Source: Polytrichum commune
Taxonomy: Eukaryota > Streptophyta > Polytrichopsida > Polytrichales > Polytrichaceae
DNA: 64,000 nt
Assembly (NCBI GenBank): GCA_950295325.1
Contig: OX485807.1
Coordinates: forward strand, 32,704,440 to 32,768,439
Reading direction: 5' to 3'
Both the position numbers and the translations under genes were made by a program. Position 1 is the stretch's first letter, and each line of letters begins with the position of its first letter. The notes under the pieces are model-generated. The model did no database searches and had not been told where the DNA came from. It saw nothing but the letters and a program-made list of their open reading frames with translations. Shown piece after piece: positions 44,593 through 57,290 of this stretch.

Positions 44593-44738
44593 GTAGTGCT
44601 TTACTTCGAATTGCATCGCGAACTTGCATATCTCGTCTCCGATTGTAGACTCAGAAAAATTTGGGCAGAAGGTTCTTTGGAGATTTAGGGTTAAATTTTA
44701 AGGAGGAGAAGTTGAAGTTGAAGGAGAAGGAGAAGGAG

Positions 44739-47560
44739 ATGGAGGTTTCGGGCAAGGGAGATAAGAAATCTACTACAGACACATGGCTAAGGGAGAATCA
44801 GGAGCTTTACACCGCGGCCACAAGCCATAGCTTCATTCAAAGTATTCGAGATGGTACCGTCGATGTCACCAACTTCAAACGATGGATGGTGAGCCATTCG
44901 CAACATGCTTCTAATTACATGATGATTTGCAATTTCATGTCATTTCATTCCACAACATGATGCTTGGATAGAATGAGGGCATTCGAGATTCAAGAAGTGA
45001 TTTCCATGAATATTTTCTGGGTTAGGTTTCTTGAGCGAAGTTAAAAGATATGCTTCTGATGTAGCCACCGGCGTGAAGTATGGTGTTGCTTCATCTTCGA
45101 GTTGGTCTGAATCTATACTTAATCCCGAAACCGTCATCACGAGAGTTGGAGGCCCCCAAGACTACTGCCTCGTTTCAAAGGACACCTTGAATGGAAGTGG
45201 ACAAGCTACCCATCTCCCCGGATGGCAAGCCCAGCCCCTAGATTCAAACATGGTTGATTGAAATTTATCGTGTTTACCCGGATACCCCACAATCATTGGG
45301 GTTGGACCATTAATAAGAGGGTGGACTGGAAATCCAGTGCTAGTAATTCACCCATTCGACCACTATTCCGGCCTTCGGCATCTTAACCTTGGAGGTCCAT
45401 GGGATCCGGGTTACATGTTAATGGACACATGTCACATGTCCCTTGTAGTTGAACGTAGCGTCAAGATTCAAGAAATAATTTCCATCAATAGTTTTCTGGG
45501 TTAGGTTTGTTGAGCAAAGTAGTAACAGCTTAAGGGGTCGCTATCATGTCTATGTAATTGTTTTGTGGATGTCCAGGAGCAAGACTATCACTTTGTAAGG
45601 GAGTTTGTGCGATTCACTGCAAGTGTGTTGCTCAAAGTGCCCCAAGGTGCACCGGAACAAGAAATGGACACCATCCTTGGAGGCCTCACGGCTCTGGAGA
45701 GTGAAATCTCATGGTTTCGAAAGGAAGCCAACTTTTGGCGGATATTTCTGGAGAAGGTTACGGTGTCCAAAACCAATGAAGAATACTGCAAGTAAGAAGC
45801 TGCACTCTCAACCCTACGTCAATCTTTTCGAATACTGTAGAGAATGTTGTCTGTTTCAACACTTTGAGTCCCAAAAGCCAATTTCCACGTTGGATTGAAC
45901 ATAGTCTTGACCAATGTAGATATGACATGTTGGAGATTTCTATCAGAAGTAATTATTTTGTGTCGAATCAAACAACACCCTGCAGTATCAACTGTCAATC
46001 TCAACTGTCAATCTCAACGCATAATCAGTAACAATGCTCATTCACTACATTGCCATTCTGAACTAAGTAATGTATGTGAGGTGCTCGGCATGGGTGGTAC
46101 TAGGCGCCCAACCTATTGAGTTGTGCTTAGTGGCGAGGAAGGTACTAGGTCCCTCGTACAACCAATGGTGTAGTGACTTGTGTCCATTATTGGATGCAGT
46201 GGTTACGCCATGGGAAGGTCCATCATCCAGTATGGGTAACAATGTGTCTCTTCATATCTAATCAAGATTAAACACGCCGACAAAATCACCTGGCTTAATC
46301 ACTACAAACTAGGTGATAGATGTGATGGATATGAGGAGTCTTGCCATGAGCTGCGATAGGTGTACAACCTACCAAGGTTGCCTATAACAGTGGACACGTG
46401 TCAATTAACGCACGTAGTGGTCAGGCCATGGCATGATCATCAATTAGGGGTGATAATGTGCCTCCACATACCCAATCAGGAATAGAGGTGCTGGCAAAAT
46501 CGCTCAGCCTGATCACTACAAAGTACTCTTTCTTTATCCTGGTATGATAGCTAGCTAGTCATTGTTTTGTGTCATGACCAGGTTGTTGAAAGAGTTGGAG
46601 AAAGACACCACACCATATCCAGTAGCAATTACTGCTTTCTGGTTGATAGAATTGGTGTACTCCGCTAGCTTCATGTCATGCTTGGAGGAAGGGGCAAAAA
46701 CTCCATTTGAGCTCCTCAGCACTGTGAAGAGATGGGGTAGCCAAGAATTTCACCAATACACGTTGAGTTTGAAGAAGCTAGCAGACAAGGCGCTCGAGAA
46801 TGCGACTGAAGCTGAACAGAAACAAGCAAAAGAGGTTAGAGACACTTCACAATCCATTACACACTTCTACCATGACATGCAAATAGAGCTACTTTTTAAC
46901 ACAATGAGGCTTTTGGTCGGGAGTTGGTCCCCTATGATTTTCCATTTTGCATACAAAATCAATAATTTCTTTCCACTTGTCGTGCTGGCTTGGAGGCCAT
47001 GTTTGAATTTGAATGAAGAGCAACCTATTACGGTTCATCAAGGACCAAACTCATTCTTGCACCTCTTGACATGCCAAAATAAGCTTAACCCTCAATGAAC
47101 CAACATAGAATGTTTCTTGTTCAAACCCCACACTACCTCCACCTCCAAGTATGCACCGAAAACTTACCAAACATGGAAAGTACTAAATGCAAAACAATCA
47201 ACTCCCAACTAAAAGTCATGTTGAGTTAGGGAACAACTACAATGTGTTGACAACAACACTTGATTTTGCAAATTTAAGCCTACTCGGATTGCTTGCTTTC
47301 TTAATTGATGAGCATAATCAGTTTGAGGTTCCCTGGCCCATCCTTATCTCCTTATAATGATTCCATGAGGCACCTTTTGCACAGTTCCTTTGATTCAAGA
47401 CCTTAAATATATTCTGGGCTTCCTCCGCATCTGCAACAAACCTTGTGTATGCCTTTAATCAACCTAACATGCTTGGAATTTGGTTGTCCTCCAGACTTGC
47501 GTGGCCATCTTGGAGCATGAGGTGAAGTTTTGGGACATGGCTGGTTTTGTGCTGGGCTGA
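44739..47560 (+). CDS. TENA/THI-4 family thiamin-salvage enzyme, TENA_E type
   Basis: Four exons join in frame to 227 aa: 44,739-44,888, 45,577-45,791, 46,582-46,834 and 47,495-47,560. ATG 44,739 is the first in-frame ATG; the frame is open further upstream but has no ATG. Landmarks are DTWLRENQELYTAATSHSF, QDYHFVREFVRF, the acidic block IAF-type AITAFWLIELVYSASF, and CLEEG. The position that carries the nucleophilic Cys in TenA_C enzymes (P-C-x-W) is T-A-F-W here. That places it in the plant TENA_E group, which hydrolyses amino- and formylaminopyrimidine breakdown products of thiamin toward HMP. Length fits Arabidopsis At3g16990. Introns 1 and 2 hold local duplications. Likely cytosolic; no targeting peptide is evident. 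Confidence 0.92.
44989..45525 (+). repeat. Duplicated 55-bp block in TENA intron 1
   Basis: ATTCAAGAAGTGATTTCCAT plus TTTTCTGGGTTAGGTTTCTTGAGC at about 44,989-45,043 recurs with few changes at about 45,465-45,522. The DNA between, including an open stretch at 45,031-45,261, is intron and not recognised as coding. Confidence 0.65.
46190..46535 (+). repeat. Tandem duplication in TENA intron 2
   Basis: A ~115-bp block with AGTGGT, GCCATGG, GGTAACAATGTG(T/C)CTC, CAAAATC(A/G)C and GATCACTACAAA words occurs at about 46,196-46,312 and 46,411-46,525, about 215 bp apart. Confidence 0.55.
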
Positions 47561-48362
47561 AAGTACAACCAACACCGCGCACAATCAAGTGTCATTTCAT
47601 ACAGTAGAAGTTGGTACTCTAGGAATAGTTTGGTATAGATACAATTATGTCCAGGGATATTACAGACTGGTCTTCAATCTTGCATAAGTCAGTTAGCAGA
47701 CTTCTTCTGTTCAAAGACAGAGTAAAGCTGTGCTGCTTACATTGGCATTCTGAGTTTTCATCATGGAGTTCGACCTGATGTTTTTTTTTGGTTTATTGGC
47801 ACAGAACTATGAACAAGTACTGAAATTTCGTCCTTGGCTTCATTAGTGGCTCTCATATGGGTACCGCCAACCCCTCCCAGAAACGTTTTAGAAAGGATAA
47901 TAACAGGGTTGGACAGATGAGCTCAAAGCATGCTCATACGGTGCAATTGTACAAAAACTCATCAGTGACTCTACAGATCTATCTATTTCCTAACCACACT
48001 CATGGTTGGAGAATCCCCAATATTTGGTAGGCATCAACAACATGCACCTCTGATTTCTTTCGTCTTCGTCCATCCTTTTTCTTTCAGCTTCATCCATCTT
48101 CTTTCCCACCGTCGCATATCTTCATCCTCCAAGGGACCCATGTGGCTCCGATGCTGTTGCAAGTTGGAGCAAAGACCAGAGAAGCGACAATGAAATCCAT
48201 AAAGAAATCACAATCTGCACACATCGACTGCAATACATTTTGCTCAAATCTCTCGAAATTCTTGTGAACCTTGCACTCCGTTAATCCTTCCGTCTGTCTG
48301 TTTCCGCCTGTCTGTAAAACATCATACTTGAGATAGGAATTCTTATCTCCAATTTTCAGCAT
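47561..48362. other. TENA 3' region
   Basis: Probable 3' UTR, then non-genic sequence up to the tRNA gene. No other feature seen. Confidence 0.5.
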
Positions 48363-48435
48363 GGGGATGTAGCTCAAATGGTAGAGCGCCCGTTTCGCAT
48401 ACGGGAGGTAACGGGATCGATGCCCGTCATCTCCA
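48363..48435 (+). tRNA. tRNA-Ala (anticodon CGC)
   Basis: 73 bases fold as a complete tRNA. The acceptor pairs GGGGATG with CATCTCC and includes the G3:U70 wobble pair that defines alanine identity; the discriminator base is A. The D arm is GCTC..GAGC, the anticodon stem CCCGT/ACGGG encloses TTCGCAT with anticodon CGC (codon GCG), and the T arm is ACGGG-ATCGATG-CCCGT. There is no intron and CCA is not encoded. The ATCGAT T-loop is the form seen in plant nuclear tRNA-Ala. It is a single copy in this window. Confidence 0.97.
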
Positions 48436-48442
48436 GACACCC

Positions 48443-48446
48443 TTTT
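48443..48446 (+). terminator. Pol III terminator of tRNA-Ala
   Basis: TTTT begins 8 bases after the tRNA end, followed by another T-rich run; this is enough for RNA polymerase III termination. Confidence 0.7.
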
Positions 48447-50721
48447 CCTTTTCGTTCCTTTTTATTCTGGGTAGAGAAGATGACACGTGGATTCTGCACA
48501 TCAGGTTGACGGGTGTACAATATGCATTCACATTAATGTATTTTTATGCTTATGTACCGTATTCTCCTGGATATATATATCGTAGTATTCTAATGTGGAA
48601 TCACAGCATTTCATTTAAATAATATTATGTCAGTGTATGCGTTCTTGAATCCTATCAATTCATTTTACAATTAGTTGTTAATAGTATTCTAAAGACGATG
48701 AATAAGGCATTCATAAGAAATTACTATCACAATTATGTATGAATAAGAAGATCTGTTTTCAATGTTGTGAACAAAGACATGGATGCCCCACAATCAACAA
48801 GCTGATGCAATCCTTTTCTTATATCCCAAAACCCTAGGGAATGGATGTTCCTAGTTTAAATCTCACTCCTCAGTGTTATGTTTCCATCCCATATATCACA
48901 AGTTTGGTCACTAAAAGTAAACCACCTAAGAATCCAAACCATACGCTCGCATGTATCACATTGTTGCAATGTTGACTTTGTGTTATTCCATAATATCTCA
49001 TGTGTAATTCTCTTTTATCACGAGTCCATGCTAACATTACAGGACTCCTAAATGTCATGTGCACTTTGGTTGCCACTAGCGTGTTACTACGGAGTTTAGA
49101 TTGTGCTTGCGGATGTACAACTACAGCTTTGAAGTTCTCCAACTGCGAAGGACCACAAAACCCACCAGTGAACAACAAATGTTTTCACATAAACCCAGGG
49201 AGAAGTCTCAACTTCCGTGTTGTTAAAGTTTATATTATGCCACTGTAGATGCCTCGGTGAGCTTCTAATTTGTTCATTTAACATCTTATGGTAAATCACA
49301 ATCTAACAAGACTTCCAAATTTACAAGTTGCACCAAAAGTTCTCATTCATGAATCAAGGGAATTCCCTCTGCAACATGATGAGAATGATATTCATTCATG
49401 GTAACGTGCTCACACACTTTCGGATCTTTGACTCAAATTTATGCCACTGTAAGGATATCTACAGACTTTTTCTAGGCTACTCTTGACACAACTTATCTAG
49501 GAAAAGAAGCCGCAGTGCGCGAGTTTATCAAAATTCTTGATCTCGAGATTGGACAACCCTGGTAGAGTAGCATGAGGCACCTCTACAATCTGTTCTATGG
49601 ATTCCCAATGCCAGTTTATAACACGTATATATTAAACAAGGCAGTAATGCGCAATTATAACTTTGCATCTCCAAGGATCAAGCTCCAACCGACAAAGTTT
49701 AAGTGCACTGAAAGTCGTGGTCGATCTCTGCTCTCTTTTACATAACTTCCCCAAAACATATGCAAATGACAAAAAAATGATCAAAATTGGGAAGACATTG
49801 CAGAGCAAGAGCATGTATCCTCTCTGTTGGAACCAGATCAAGAGGGAACTTGTCAACAGTCCCACTCAATCTCTGCTGTCTACACGTTATGCTTTAGACA
49901 CACCTTGAACTGCCCTTGACCTCTCACAACACTTTGATGTGTATTTAAAGTAAATAGAATGTCGAACAAGACCTATGGTTCTCCAGTGAAATCAAACCAC
50001 ATATTAAATCAGGAAACCCGTTCAAAATCAGCAACTCATTAACGTTTGACGGGGACCTAAAGATCCTCATTAGAGTCTCTACCTTTAGACTTTTGGTGGC
50101 CTACCAGTTGGAAAAGGTGAACATCACTCCACATTCTAATCTCAGGCAAATCGCTTCATATTTGTCATACTCAGTCTGATCCGGAATGGTGCACAAATCT
50201 CTCAGCAATGAGAATTGCACTATGACACCAACAGTGAAGAGGTACTGACAGTGGAAGATTCTCCTGATGTTAAATAGTGACGCGACTTAGGTCTTGGGCA
50301 AAGCCCATGAATGATGCATCTTACTCAAACCTCTGAATATGCATCCTGAGGAACCGATCAAGAGAAAACTCTCTGAATCAACTGAACCCACAATAAACAA
50401 CTAGTGTGTCCAGTAAAGACGCATTGCACTGCATCTTACATTCATGATAACCTCGTAAGCGACTTGTGACTCTTGGATGTCAGGCTAGCCAAACTCGGTG
50501 ACAAAACTCAACAGATACAACACAGTAGGGATGACATAATTACATGATGATGCCATAGCCGATTGTAACACCTGCAACAATCTGCTTTTTGAATTTGGTG
50601 ATAGATTCCTCTCGGTGAGTAGAGTGAGGAGGCCTCACAAGCAGGTGACAACAATGATTCCTGGTCGATTCTGAAAGCAGTAGTGAGGATGTCCAACGTC
50701 ATAAAGACAACCTATTTGACA
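48447..50721. other. Non-genic DNA between tRNA-Ala and the CACTA element
   Basis: No supported gene or repeat structure; only short unrelated frames. Confidence 0.45.
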
Positions 50722-53067
50722 CCACACTAGTACCGAGACCCCTGTTAGCAACGGTTTTCAACTTAGGCGTTTTGAGTATGCCTACTAGTTTACAGTTTTG
50801 TAAAGGTTTTGCAACACTCTCATATGACTCATTTTGTAGTTCACTAAAGACTTGAATTTGGGTGTTTTAAGATTGAACAATTTCATATTCTATAATAAGT
50901 CACAGGGGTCTCTCTATTATGGCAAAAAACAATTACAGTTCCCCTTAATTTTGCCACTTGTCAATCCTACACTACTTGAGACTCTTTAATGTTGTTGGCA
51001 CGTGATTGGTTTAGGGTGTGTACATGCTACTATTACATATTACACAAATACAACATATGTATTGGACATAAAAATTGAGTGTATTGAACTATTGTGTAAG
51101 TTCGCTTTTTATTTGTAATATGCAAACTATCATGTTGCATTATTGACTAATGAATAAGTGGTTCCAATTACATTTTTCCAACGTGCTTAATTGAAAGGCT
51201 CTTTGGTGTCCTTGACCACCAAGCTATCCGACCTCTTTTTCAACTATGCCAATATGTCTTTCTCAACAAATTCCATTGTTTTCCAAAATATTAAATAATT
51301 GATTAATTTGTTAAGTATGATGTGGTTACTAGTGTTGTTACCACTTTTCCAATCCTAGTGTTAATATTCCTTACCTTTGGTAGCTATAATTAAACCATTG
51401 AAATCTTTGCAATGTGCCCATTGGGTATATTTTTCAAAAAAAAACTACCTTATAGGTCAGACCATTAGTTGGAGACAACATAACTAACTTAATTTAGAGT
51501 GGGCGCACTTCCAAGTATTCCAATATATTATGACTGACATTTAGTTGATAAAAAAAAAATTCTCACACTTTTGTAAGCACCTACGGCTTGAAAAAACATT
51601 TTGAGTACATTTCCCCTTATAATTTTGAAAGTATTCATAAAATTATAGTATTATATAATTTAATTGATTACATCCATGTGATGTTACAAAAAACTATCAA
51701 TGTTTTCCATATATCTATTGATGGTTTTCAAAACAAATAAATAGTTTATGGTATAATTCCTTGTTCTTAGATTGTAAGATAGATTTGTATATACTATGAA
51801 AAATCAAATTGTTTGTAGTTGTCTTTGTACACTTAGGATATAATATTCAAAACTTACATTCTGCAATTTTGAAAACCAATACATCAAAAGAAGTAAAGGA
51901 TTCAATCAAATCGTTCACTTAGTTGTCATATGTTTGACTTTGGCCTAGAATTGTTCTAATTTTTACTTATATTTACAGTTTATTTATAGTTACATAATGA
52001 CTAAAACATCAAAAAATTTACACTATAAGTTCAAATGTTTTGCGTGTGTGTAATAATTGTGAACTTCTAGTTTTAATACATTAAGATAAAAAATTAATCA
52101 TAATATTGCACTGATAAGATATTGTTTTATGTATTGCATTTATTTATTCTGTCATTCACCAGGGGTCCAACCACGGTTTAATGCATCAAAATTGTGTCAT
52201 ATGTTATCGTTTTTTAAAAAATAGTCTTTGACAATCCTTTCAATAATTTCTATGTACTTAAAATTTTATTTAGGTTTATAATCACAACTTACCATAATTA
52301 TTAACATTGTCTTCATATGTATATAATGCCATTGGTTTGTAATTTGGTTATGTGGTTTTGCTTTAGACAATAGTATGTATGAAATGTTAATAATTTTTTT
52401 TGTAGACAATCCTTATTGGTACACTTTAGCATGTTTATTATATTCTAGGTGTTATATTCAATACATATATGCATTCAAGAATAAAATTTGTGCATTATGG
52501 CTAAGTTTGCTTAAATTGCAACTCAATTTTGAATACTGTGAATTTTGAAGTAATTAAAGTTTTTTTAATATGCAAAATATCTCTAATAATAATTTTTATC
52601 ATTTTATCATTTGGAACACGTAAATAACATCTATGTCATTATAAACGGTGTAAAGGAGAACAATTTCGATTGTTTTGTGTATGTGATAAACATGAAATCC
52701 AACATGCCTTCATATAAAAGCATCAAGTTTTTCAGATTCAAGAGACAATATATCATGATCTTCAACAAATTCATCACAAATATGAAATATATTTTATAAT
52801 TTTCATAATTTTGGATAAATAAACATTTTTGTATTTAACAATTATGTTGTTTAATATACTGAATGAAATGAAAAATCTAATATAAAATATTTTATATAAA
52901 ACACAAAATTGAAAAAATGAAAGTAATTTTGAACAACGTTACATGTCACATATTTGTATATTTTGATTTTCTCATAAGACTTTAGATATGAGAATATGAT
53001 TTAAGAACTAGATGTTTGTCGTGTAAATAGCGACCGTATGTCATTGCAGCTCGAGTACCAACCACCA

Positions 53068-53778
53068 CTAACAAACAACAATAAAACATAGCAAAATCAC
53101 ACACAAACAACACACCGCAACCGGAATCTTCCGGGATTTGCTAGAATCCACTAGCATGAACATCAAATCAGTGGCATCGTGCTGACACAAGGTACGATCA
53201 CACTGCTCAACAATGGCGAAAGCTTTTGTAACTATTGCATGGCCACCATAATTCATGATGATCATGGGCATCGCTAAGTCAATGAGGCGTTTGTCAATCT
53301 TTGATAAAAAGACCTTCACCAATTGACTCTCTGTGAAAACACCTTCAGATTTCCTGGAAAACCTCGCCAACCTTGTGTATATAATACGAGGTGTGTCCTC
53401 TTTCTCCCGTCGAAAGTCTTGAATCCTCTGCATCTGATCTCGGCGGAAACCTTTATGTTCCTCCTCCAAATGGAGTTCGAATTCCTGCAGAGGATCAAAA
53501 TCAGGCGGAACTCCTAAAGAGGCTAATGCCGCCTGTGTAGTCTGGGCATAACGGTAGATTGAAAGAATATGGCTTGACGTACTCGCAGATGCGGGCGCGA
53601 GAGCCTTATCTTTAGGCTCACCGGGGAAACTCCCCTCTACATCCACCATAACGACGTTCTCGACTTGCTCTGGCTTTACCACAAGAGCGGCCAATGAACT
53701 GGAAGTTGCACCTTTCTTTAATGCGGAAACCAACTCTACCCAAATCTCCCAGTACCGCTCTATTTGGCGTAGTTCCAT
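53068..53778 (-). pseudogene. LTR-retrotransposon gag-like ORF
   Basis: A 236-residue frame from an ATG. Residues about 85-220 look like a retrotransposon gag domain: FDPLQEFELHLEEEHKGF, TPRIIYTRLARFSRKSEGVF, SQLVKVFLSKIDKRLIDLA, then AIVEQCDRTLCQHDATDL. There is no zinc knuckle, protease or pol after it, and the end runs into hydrophobic nonsense. LTRs were not found. A further open stretch at 53,895-54,206 on the same strand may be its leader. It is a remnant nested in, or captured by, the CACTA element; its G+C content is clearly higher than the surrounding DNA. Confidence 0.55.
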
Positions 53779-54997
53779 CTAATAAGCATCCCTTCATTGC
53801 TCATAAATCTGGAGTGCCTCGTGTTCCAAATGTTGGGGCAGTAGCTTAAACGCATACTAGTCATTGAAACTGGTATTGTGTTGACATTTCTCCCTTATCC
53901 ATGTCCTGAACCAAATTTTCTAATTTTGTAGAGAAATGGTCCCCGCTCGACTAGAAAATCGGTCCCAGATGCCGCCTCGCGTCTCCTCTTCCATCTCGTT
54001 AAAGGATCACACCCAAAGGACGTGAGACCGAGTGGCAGTCCCCCACGCTGAAGTAAGCTAAAAAACCTCGTCGCAAGCCACCATTGGTTCAACGTCCAAG
54101 AGGTCCGGGGATCGACCTTTCGATGATGCCGGAGACGGAAAACGATAATGTTGGTTCCGAATTGTAACCATAAACCCGCAATGGATTCGGTTACGGGAGC
54201 CAACAACCTAAACTAATGTGGTGTCAAGGTAAAGGGTCAAAAGATGAAAGACAACTTGTACATGAAAACTCTACCAAACTTGTAGTTTACTGGTCATCAA
54301 TCCAGTTTCACTATAAGGGAAGACAAATACCACACGCAAGGGTCCCGTCGGTCATTAGTCCAACCTCGCCCCCACAATACCCTATCACAAATTAATACAA
54401 CAGAAAATGAGGCAATGCCGATGACTGCCAACAGTACAGTCCGTCACGGAAGAAGGTTCAAAAACAAAATACAGAAAATAATGCAATTTGTATCACTGGA
54501 TCCTCTTTCCCAAACAACATTTTAAGCAGAAATAAAAATTAACTGCATCCAACCGACACCTGCCTACGGTTGGTGGTATAAATTGAGGACTTCGTGTTGC
54601 CATGAAAAAAAAATGGCACCTATACACATCTCTCATCTCCTCACTACTACCTAAGAATCCCTTCTTACAATAATGTCGGGAATATATGTTGACAAACATA
54701 ATTCAACCCTAATAATAATATATTTTAGGCCGAATGAAAATTCCACATGCCACCCAATCTCCAATGGCACCCTCTCGGAAATTTGTGCAACACAACCCCT
54801 AAAAGAAATTCCAAGTATCTTAATATATTACAAGAGCTTTGGTTTTCTACCTTGTGTTCTTGATTAATGAAAACAAAGTTTCCGCCAAAATTTGTCTTTT
54901 CTTAATTCCCAAAAAATTAACTTCTTAAAGAAAAAAGAAAAATAAAAGTTGAAAGGAAACAAAAAAAATTTAAAAATAAAAAATAAAAGTAGGGATT

Positions 54998-55090
54998 GTT
55001 AACATGTAATCGGTTGGACTTGCAAACACTCAGCTCTCAACCGCTTATGCCCAAAAATCTCTCCCCGATCACTGTTGGAATTATTGCGGC
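54998..55090 (-). repeat. Dispersed repeat R3, partial copy d
   Basis: On the minus strand it shares GGGGAGAGATTTTTGGGCAT, AGCGGTTGAGA and GCAAGTCCAACCGATTACATG-like words with the other copies. It lies inside the CACTA element, so R3 was active or present before or after that insertion. Confidence 0.55.
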
Positions 55091-57031
55091 CATTGCAGTC
55101 TGCCGCAGAGAGCCGCAGGCAGCCGTCGCGGTCTGCAGACTAGGGGCCACCAGCGGAGGGAGGCTGACGCATCTTTTTTTTTTTTTTTTAAAAATCATTT
55201 TCTTCTTCATTTAGCGTGAAGAATTCGTTTTAAAGAACAATGGCGCGAATGCTTGCTTGCAAGCAACCAAATGGTAGAAAATTCCGTGGAAAATTCAAAG
55301 ATTTCTTACCACAATTTAAAGTGATGTGTAAACTTCACAAGCACACCTCTTTCTTGTTGTTACTCCGCTAATCCGTGATGTTTGTCGTTCTTCACTCCAC
55401 AATCCCGCCATCACTTGTCCTCACTCTTTCTTGAGTGTTGTAGCTCAAGATTTGAAGAAAAAAAAAGGAATAATGCATTCTTGCCAAGTGAGAAGGAAGA
55501 TAGTAAAACATTCATAAGAGCTCTAATCTCTCTTCAAATGCACACACTGAATCAAGCTATCTCTCACTCCACCACGGGTGAATTCAAGAGTGTAAGAAAG
55601 GGGAGAAGAACTCAAGATTTATTACAAACACATGCAACCTTCACCTCACACAAGTTCTCTCCATACACTCACTCACAAGACTTGACTTTGCAAGAATGTC
55701 AAGCCAAGAAGGAGGCTCTTTGTTTAGGAGCCTTTCTCTTCACGATTGAGATTCATTCATCCAAATCTAAATGGATGAAACCCAACGGATAAGGTGCGGC
55801 CGCCGACGCCGCATACCGTGACATGTCTTTCAATCACGACAAAGAAACTTTTCAATGCCCGTGAAGAATGGGAAGTTCGATGCTAAGTCCATTCAACTAC
55901 TTGAGTTCGTCTGGTCTAACCTAGCACTTGCACCAACAACTACAAAGTCTTTGTTGCAATAATCTTTATACAAGGAATGTTAATTATCAGAATTACAATC
56001 AAACATATTGTTGTTAAATTTGCAAATATAGACTACCGTAGTTTAATAGCAGGTTCGGCACAAAATAGTTCTAAAATAAATGCCTAAATTTTTGGGATAT
56101 TATTGGCATTTTTTGCCGAATATAAAATTAATTATTTTTCAAAATTGCCGAAAAGTAAGAAATTTTTATTTCTCACTAGAGTTTTACTTACAGTGGAAGC
56201 ATATGTGAATTTTGAAGGAGAGAAGGTGCTCCTTTTGTAATCAAGCTCACTTACATTAGTCCACAAAGAATATGAGTTAAGAAGTAGCAAGTAGGTGAGG
56301 CTTTTCAAATGTGTTGTACACAAATGTTTGGAGTCCAATTGAGCATAGAAGATGAAGTTTTATAGAATTTTGTCCAACTAACAAAAGTTGAGAAATCAGT
56401 CCTTCTTCCACCTCCAACAAGTTTTGTGTCAAAATAAGTCTTTATGCAAAAGATATGGACAAAACATTGCAGCTGTGTAAAGATCAAAAAATTAAAATGC
56501 GTTCATAACAATTTTTCGGAGCTCATTTGTGCATAAAAGATCAACTTTTTTGGAATTTTGTTGGTCTAAGAAAAGTTTAGAAATGAAGTAATCAAGTGAA
56601 ATTTATGTCATTTGAAGACTCTATGCAAAAGTTATGCGTGTTATAAAAATGAAGTCTAACTAGGTGCTTCACCTCAAAGTTTACGTATCCCATATGCATT
56701 GTTGAACACAACTCCACTCTACTTGCATAAAGCACAGAGCATTCTCAACTCTTCACTCACATCTTACTTGTCATTCAATGCAAGAGAGATGTACAAGATA
56801 TAAGCTTAAATAGAAAATAAAAAATGAATTTAAGCCGAATTCTTAAAAATTAAAAGTAAAAATTGCTGAAAATATGAACATACTATTTTAAGATTCTGAA
56901 CCTACTTTTTGAACTTTAATTAAATATTAGGCAGCAAGTTGTCAAACCTGCTAGTAAACTACGGTAGTGATGCAACGTGAGTAGAATTTTTTTATTACGG
57001 TTTCCATTATATTTTTAAAATAAAAACTTTA

Positions 57032-57290
57032 TTGATTATGTTATTTTTATATATTTTTATATCAATATTATTTATGGCCATTAATTGTGATATGTTGTTA
57101 CATCAAAAAATTCTCTCATTTGATAATCATAATATTCCGACACATAAAGAAGCCATCGATACTTTGAATCATGTAAAACTTCTTGTGCATATAATTCATG
57201 CATGTAAAAAATATTGCGTTATTTATTGGAAATAATATTTGGAAGTTTGTCCTAAATGTGACATTTTGCGAAACTGTTATAATTGAGGTA
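57032..57290 (+). pseudogene. CACTA TNP2-like transposase remnant
   Basis: The frame encodes IPTHKEAIDTLNHVKLL, then IHACKKYCVIYWK, an in-frame TAA (57,233-57,235) and YLEVCPKCDILR. The pattern A-C-x3-C-x2-Y-W-K-x-Y-x-x-x-C-P-x-C-x-x-x-R is the cysteine-rich block upstream of the catalytic region in plant TNP2-type transposases. Its strand and position inside CACTA termini agree. The rest of the protein is not recognisable. Confidence 0.6.

Noticed and set aside
44661-44738. Extended start for the TENA protein
   Set aside because: The upstream in-frame codon at 44,661 is TTG, not ATG; homologues begin near the ATG at 44,739.
45031-45261. Open stretch in TENA intron 1
   Set aside because: The known domain continues directly from exon 1 to 45,577, and this stretch has no similarity to the family and no needed frame.
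55382-55792. 136-codon plus-strand frame in the CACTA interior
   Set aside because: It starts at TTG, has no ATG in the first part and no recognisable motif; not supported as a gene.
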